Positions 5,192 to 8,402 of a stretch of 8,402 nt of DNA are shown here, piece by piece. Every line of letters begins with the position of its first letter. Positions within the stretch are counted from its first letter, which is position 1. The notes below the pieces were generated by a model. That model was not told where the DNA came from, did not search any database, and worked only from the letters and a program-made list of their open reading frames with translations. The DNA comes from Desulfobacteraceae bacterium. Lineage in GTDB: Bacteria; Desulfobacterota; DSM-4660; Desulfatiglandales; Desulfatiglandaceae. Location of the stretch: contig DAOVUP010000041.1 in the NCBI GenBank assembly GCA_030632525.1, positions 1 through 8,402 on the forward strand, in the 5' to 3' direction. The position numbers and the translations under genes were made by a program.

Positions 5192-6217
5192 TCAGATCTT
5201 TAAGACTTTTGCACCCCTGATTTTACGTTCCTTAAGTTCCACCAATGCCCTGTTTGCCTCCTCCAATCGGAACTCCTGAACCTCAGGCCTTATGGGAATC
5301 CGGGATGCAATGTCCAAGAATTCGCGGATATCCCTCCTGGCCACATTGGCCACGCTTTTTATTTCCTTTTCCATCCAGAGATGACTGGGGTAGTCCAATT
5401 TCAGGAGATATTCCCTGTCGATGTCCTCTTTACGAATGGCGTTAATTACCAGTCTTCCGCCGCTTCTCAGATTATTCAACGCCTCAACAACCGGCCCCCA
5501 GACCGGTGTTGTATCGATGATGCAATCCAGTTTCACCGGAGAGTTTTCCTCTGTATTACCGGACCAAACAGCCCCTAATTCTTTGGCAAAGACCCTTTCT
5601 TTTTCGCTCCTTGCAAACACAAACACTTCTGATTTGGGGTACTTGTATTTCACCATCTTGAGCACAAGATGGGCAGAGGCCCCGAATCCGGTTAGTCCCA
5701 GATTTTGCCCGTCTTTCATATTGGTCAATCTCAGAGAGCGGTAGCCTATTGCGCCTGCACATAGCAGGGGTGCTGCTTCGGAATCAGAAAAGATGTCAGG
5801 AATATTATAGGCAAAATCCTCCAAGACGGTAATATATTCTGCATATCCGCCGTTGGCATCTCTCCCGGTTGCCTTGAATTCCTCGCATAGATTTTCATCC
5901 CCTTTCATACAAAACCCGCATTTTCCGCAGGCAGAATAGATCCAGCCGATTCCGACCCGTTCTCCCGATCTTAACCTGTTTGCGCCTTTCCCCGTTTCCA
6001 CTACCTTCCCAACAACCTGATGCCCAAGGACCATGGGGAATCGAGGCGGTGGGGTTCTTCCCTCTATTTCATCCAACTCGGTGTGACAAACCCCGCAGGC
6101 TGAAATTTTAACTAAGACTTCCCCTTCTCCGGGTTCAGGATCTGGGAAATCAACCATTTGAAGGGGCGCTCTGTTTTCTGCAAAGCTGGAGATTCCATTC
6201 AATTGCATTGCCTTCAT
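5192..6217 (-). CDS. Zinc-dependent alcohol dehydrogenase family protein (medium-chain, CAD2/adh_fam_2-like)
   Basis: This is an NAD(P)-dependent medium-chain oxidoreductase of 341 aa, probably acting on an alcohol/aldehyde pair in the cytoplasm; the substrate is unknown. The GroES-like catalytic domain (about 1-155) has catalytic zinc ligands C44 (GVCHTEL), H66 (GHQVVG) and C153 (PLLCAG). All four structural zinc cysteines are present: C97, C100, C103 and C111. The Rossmann part follows, with the loop GLTGFGASAHL (174-184), whose G-x-G-x-x-A pattern is typical of the CAD2-like subgroup rather than the classical GxGxxG. A point to check is Q67, where classical enzymes have the Glu of GHE. The start ATG has GAAGGA 8 nt upstream. 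The gene lies 87 nt after the PII-like gene on the same strand; I see no strong promoter or terminator in the gap, so read-through is possible. Confidence 0.9.
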   Translation of the reverse strand: MKAMQLNGISSFAENRAPLQMVDFPDPEPGEGEVLVKISACGVCHTELDEIEGRTPPPRFPMVLGHQVVGKVVETGKGANRLRSGERVGIGWIYSACGKCGFCMKGDENLCEEFKATGRDANGGYAEYITVLEDFAYNIPDIFSDSEAAPLLCAGAIGYRSLRLTNMKDGQNLGLTGFGASAHLVLKMVKYKYPKSEVFVFARSEKERVFAKELGAVWSGNTEENSPVKLDCIIDTTPVWGPVVEALNNLRSGGRLVINAIRKEDIDREYLLKLDYPSHLWMEKEIKSVANVARRDIREFLDIASRIPIRPEVQEFRLEEANRALVELKERKIRGAKVLKI

Positions 6218-6304
6218 GATGGTCGTCCTTCCGTATTCTTGACAAAATAATTTACTGCAAAGGTGCGGAGGTTCATCCTTGATTTACGTCCTACACCACT
6301 TACA

Positions 6305-6679
6305 TCATAGTACGCCATCGTCATCCGTCTTCAAGCCTTTTTTGTTCAACAAACGACTTTTGAAACTCTCAACCTGGCTCTCTAAGCCAACCGCCTGATC
6401 CACAGGCAATACGAAAGCGATACCAGTGCCCGGCTTTTCGAAATGTCCGGCCTCATATATCGCGTTCATGACCTGATCGACGAGGTGTTCCTCTAAAAGA
6501 AACAGTACAGAATCTGTCTGTGCCTCTAAAGTCAGGCCGAAAAAGGTCTTTGCCTCATGAATGCCCGTGCCCCGGGAAGGAATAATAGTGGCGCCGGTGG
6601 CACCGGCCTCCTTTGCCGCATCCACGATACTATCTGTCACATCAGTCTTCACTGTCGCAATGATTAATTTAAATCGCAT
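6305..6679 (-). CDS. PII-like signalling protein linked to DUF1538 transporters
   Basis: This is a 124-aa cytoplasmic protein of the PII (GlnB/GlnK-like) superfamily. The ferredoxin-like pattern is visible: strand MRFKLIIATVK, helix TDSIVDAAKEAGATGATII, a T-loop region around GTGIHEAKTFFG (37-48), strand SVLFLLEE (57-64), helix LVDQVMNAIYEAGHF, and KPGTGIAFVLPV (82-93) in the place of the B-loop. The T-loop is short and lacks the uridylylated Tyr context of classical GlnB, so this is a divergent PII-type protein that likely senses a nucleotide or small ligand and controls a membrane partner. An upstream in-frame start exists at 6739, but it would overlap the transporter gene by about 60 nt and lacks a ribosome binding site. 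The start at 6679 has GGGAG 7 nt upstream and lies one base after the DUF1538 stop. The C-terminal extension (about 100-124) is charged. Confidence 0.87.
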   Translation of the reverse strand: MRFKLIIATVKTDVTDSIVDAAKEAGATGATIIPSRGTGIHEAKTFFGLTLEAQTDSVLFLLEEHLVDQVMNAIYEAGHFEKPGTGIAFVLPVDQAVGLESQVESFKSRLLNKKGLKTDDDGVL

Positions 6680-6680
6680 G

Positions 6681-7466
6681 TTATCTCTCCCTTCTGGACT
6701 TGACGCGTTTTCTGGCCCACCATTGCACAATTTGAACATAAGCCAGCACTGTAATCACGGGAAAAAGGCTTGCAAAGGCAATCAAACCGAACCCGTCAAG
6801 GGCCGGGTTGCGGCCCGGGATGGTTGCTGAAAGCCCCAGTCCCAAGGCCGCTACTATTGGGACTGTCACAGTAGACGTGGTCACACCTCCGGAATCGTAG
6901 GCAAGAGGAATAATCGCTTTTGGCGCAAAGATGGTCTGCACTATTACTATCAGGTATCCTGCTGCGATATACAAGAAGAGGGGTGTCCCGGTAATGATCC
7001 GGAATGTCCCGAGTGCAATCCCGACGGCCACCCCAAGGGCCACCACAAGCCGCAACCCCCATTGGTTGATGGTACCGCCCGAAACCTGATTTGCTTTATA
7101 CGCAACAGCAATGAGCGCAGGTTCTGCAATGGTGGTCGCAAAACCGATTAAAGCGGCAAACAGATAGATCCAGCCGTAAGCCCACCACACCGGATTTTGA
7201 GGTACTATCTCTGTTCCGAAAACAAACTCCGGGGCTGAGAGTTGTTTTGCCATGATCTTGCCCAACGGAAAAAGGGCTTTCTCTAACCCAACTAAAAACA
7301 GAGTGAGCCCTATCAGCACGCAAACGAAGCCCACAATTACCTGGCGCAAGTGGGGGATGGGCTGGCGCAGTATAATGTACTGGAAACCCACTATAAGTGC
7401 CAGAACCGGAAAAACATCCCTGCAAGTGGTAACAAATGTTTGTGCAATTTCAAGCAACATATTCAT
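6681..7466 (-). CDS. DUF1538 membrane protein, second subunit (UmpA/UmpB-like)
   Basis: This 261-aa inner-membrane protein has about seven hydrophobic segments (roughly 17-33, 42-60, 96-112, 138-156, 163-182, 199-213 and 225-245). DUF1538 signatures are TTIAEPALIA (111-120), [14 protein letters not shown] (190-203) and GRNPALDGFGLIAFASLFP (218-236). Paired DUF1538 proteins (UmpA/UmpB) were reported, as I recall, from Halomonas as a two-component Na+(Li+,K+)/H+ antiporter. A cation/proton exchange role is therefore a reasonable inference but not shown here. The ATG directly follows the TAG stop of the preceding DUF1538 gene without an intervening base, and only a weak AAGG stands upstream, so translation probably depends on coupling. 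Met3 is an alternative start. The C-terminus is strongly basic (WARKRVKSRRER), suiting a cytoplasmic end that could touch the PII-like protein encoded next. Confidence 0.88.
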   Translation of the reverse strand: MNMLLEIAQTFVTTCRDVFPVLALIVGFQYIILRQPIPHLRQVIVGFVCVLIGLTLFLVGLEKALFPLGKIMAKQLSAPEFVFGTEIVPQNPVWWAYGWIYLFAALIGFATTIAEPALIAVAYKANQVSGGTINQWGLRLVVALGVAVGIALGTFRIITGTPLFLYIAAGYLIVIVQTIFAPKAIIPLAYDSGGVTTSTVTVPIVAALGLGLSATIPGRNPALDGFGLIAFASLFPVITVLAYVQIVQWWARKRVKSRRER

Positions 7467-8252
7467 CTACCAGGCAACCTTAACGCCGAAAACTATCATA
7501 CCAAAGCCCAACACAAAAATCATTGGGAACAGTGACGCAAGGGCAATCATACCAAAGCCGTCCACCATTGGATTACGGCCCCGAATAGAGGTAGCAAGAC
7601 CGACTCCGAGGGCGGTGACAAGGGGTACCGTCACAGTGGAAGTCGTGACTCCTCCCGAGTCGTAGGCGATCCCGACAATTTCCTTAGGGGCTATCAGGGT
7701 CATTGAAATGACAAGCACATAGCCGGCGATAATCAGATAATGAACAGGCCAGCCACGCAAAATACGTATTATGCCGATACCGATAGCCAGGCCCACCGAG
7801 ACCGCCACAGTAAGGCGCAAACTCAGGGCATAGAAGGCCTGGGCGCTTTCGCTTGATGCGATAATGTCTTCCTGGGCAGCCACTTCTGCCGCCTCCTCGG
7901 TGATGGCAATCAGGGCAGGCTCGGCCACGGTGGTGGAAAACCCCAGGCCAAATCCAAAAATCAATAACCAGGTCAGACTCCCTTTTTTTGCAAACGCGAT
8001 AGCCAGAGTCTCCCCGATCGGGAACAAACCCATCTCAAGACCTTTGACGAACAGCATGAGACCTATTACCACTAAGCCTGCGCCGATAAGCACCTCAAGG
8101 AGCTGGGGAAAAGGTTGTCGAAGTACGGCAACCTGAAAGATAGAGATGACTAAGATGATGGGAAAGAGATCGCTTATGGCGTCTTTCAGTCTTTTAAATA
8201 TTCTCCGGAGGAGTGTGGGGATAAGATATCGGAGTTCAGTCTTTTGGGGCAT
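7467..8252 (-). CDS. DUF1538 membrane protein, first subunit (UmpA/UmpB-like)
   Basis: This is a paralogue of the next gene and, with the start chosen here, also 261 aa. It shares [10 protein letters not shown] (107-116), [14 protein letters not shown] (197-210) and [20 protein letters not shown] (224-243). Differences include a basic, amphipathic N-terminus (about 1-28: [15 protein letters not shown]) and an acidic, Ala-rich insert ([13 protein letters not shown], 117-129) right after the first signature. The pair probably forms a heteromeric transporter. An ATG at 8279 would add nine residues. I prefer 8252 because AAGGAAGG lies 6 nt before it, while the upstream ATG has its GAGGT almost touching it and falls inside a candidate -10 box. 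It is the first gene of a tightly packed set with its paralogue and a PII-like gene. Which subunit corresponds to UmpA and which to UmpB I cannot tell. Confidence 0.87.
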   Translation of the reverse strand: MPQKTELRYLIPTLLRRIFKRLKDAISDLFPIILVISIFQVAVLRQPFPQLLEVLIGAGLVVIGLMLFVKGLEMGLFPIGETLAIAFAKKGSLTWLLIFGFGLGFSTTVAEPALIAITEEAAEVAAQEDIIASSESAQAFYALSLRLTVAVSVGLAIGIGIIRILRGWPVHYLIIAGYVLVISMTLIAPKEIVGIAYDSGGVTTSTVTVPLVTALGVGLATSIRGRNPMVDGFGMIALASLFPMIFVLGFGMIVFGVKVAW

Positions 8253-8274
8253 CGGTAACCTTCCTTCTTCAAAT

Positions 8275-8303
8275 AGCATACCTCATAACATAATTCAGGG
8301 CAA
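8275..8303 (-). promoter_or_regulatory. Candidate promoter of the DUF1538/PII operon
   Basis: On the minus strand, TTGCCC (complement of 8298-8303, 4 of 6) and TATGCT (complement of 8275-8280, 4 of 6) are separated by 17 nt. Transcription would begin near 8268, just ahead of the AAGGAAGG ribosome binding site, and would exclude the upstream ATG at 8279. A weaker alternative is TTGATT/TAGAAC further upstream. The rest of 8253-8402 is AT-rich and holds no gene I can support. Confidence 0.3.
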
Positions 8304-8402
8304 AAGCTTTATTTCCCAGGGTGTTTTTGTTCTACCCCATCTTAAAAAATAAAATCAACTACTTGAAGAAAATTCTGGACAAAAGCCTCCGGATGAAGTA
8401 TA

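Noticed and set aside
6239..6244. Plus-strand TTGACA upstream of the alcohol dehydrogenase gene.
   Set aside because: No -10 box lies at proper distance and no plus-strand gene follows it.
6680..6739. Upstream start giving the PII-like protein 20 extra residues.
   Set aside because: The extension would overlap the DUF1538 gene, has no ribosome binding site and does not fit the PII fold, which begins at MRFKLI.
7252..7665. 137-codon plus-strand frame across the DUF1538 gene junction.
   Set aside because: It is antisense to two strongly conserved membrane protein genes and contains no independent start signal.
8253..8279. Upstream ATG at 8279 for the first DUF1538 gene.
   Set aside because: Its spacing to any ribosome binding site is poor and it lies within a candidate -10 box; the ATG at 8252 has AAGGAAGG at ideal distance.

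Overview
The window reads as chromosomal DNA from an anaerobic, Gram-negative bacterium, most likely a deltaproteobacterium in the broad sense (Desulfobacterota, sulfate-reducer-like). The grounds are Sec-type signal peptides on periplasmic proteins, a TAXI-type TRAP transporter cluster, paired DUF1538 membrane proteins with a PII-like partner, and a small unnamed protein of a type I associate with that group. This is inferred from gene content, not from a marker gene. No rRNA, tRNA, CRISPR array, transposase or phage gene is visible.

Left block (1-2291, minus strand): a TAXI-type TRAP transporter operon. In transcription order it holds a strong sigma70-like promoter, a small secreted protein of unknown function (143 aa), the TAXI substrate-binding protein, a DUF1850 protein with a TTG start, an 8-bp hairpin, and the first 25 codons of a protein that by position and sequence should be the TRAP permease, cut by the window edge.

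Middle block (2345-4675, plus strand): divergent from the TRAP operon across a 325-bp intergenic region lies a tight ilvE-mtnA pair. It encodes a branched-chain aminotransferase and methylthioribose-1-phosphate isomerase. The pairing suggests that the aminotransferase may also serve methionine salvage. The ilvE leader carries a REP-like palindrome flanked by 9-bp direct repeats.

Convergent junction (4673-4740): a 68-bp repeat unit with 8-bp inverted ends and a 9-nt-period TTCGTG repeat separates mtnA from the next, oppositely oriented gene. Each arm of the inverted repeat supplies the TGA stop codon of its flanking gene.

Right block (4738-8303, minus strand): in transcription order, two DUF1538 membrane proteins (both 261 aa with the starts chosen here, genes abutting without overlap), a PII-like regulator one base further on, then a zinc alcohol dehydrogenase, and finally a conserved 131-aa protein of unknown function. 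The first three genes look like one translationally coupled unit, probably a cation/proton antiporter-type transporter under PII-like control. The last two may be read through from it or have their own promoters.
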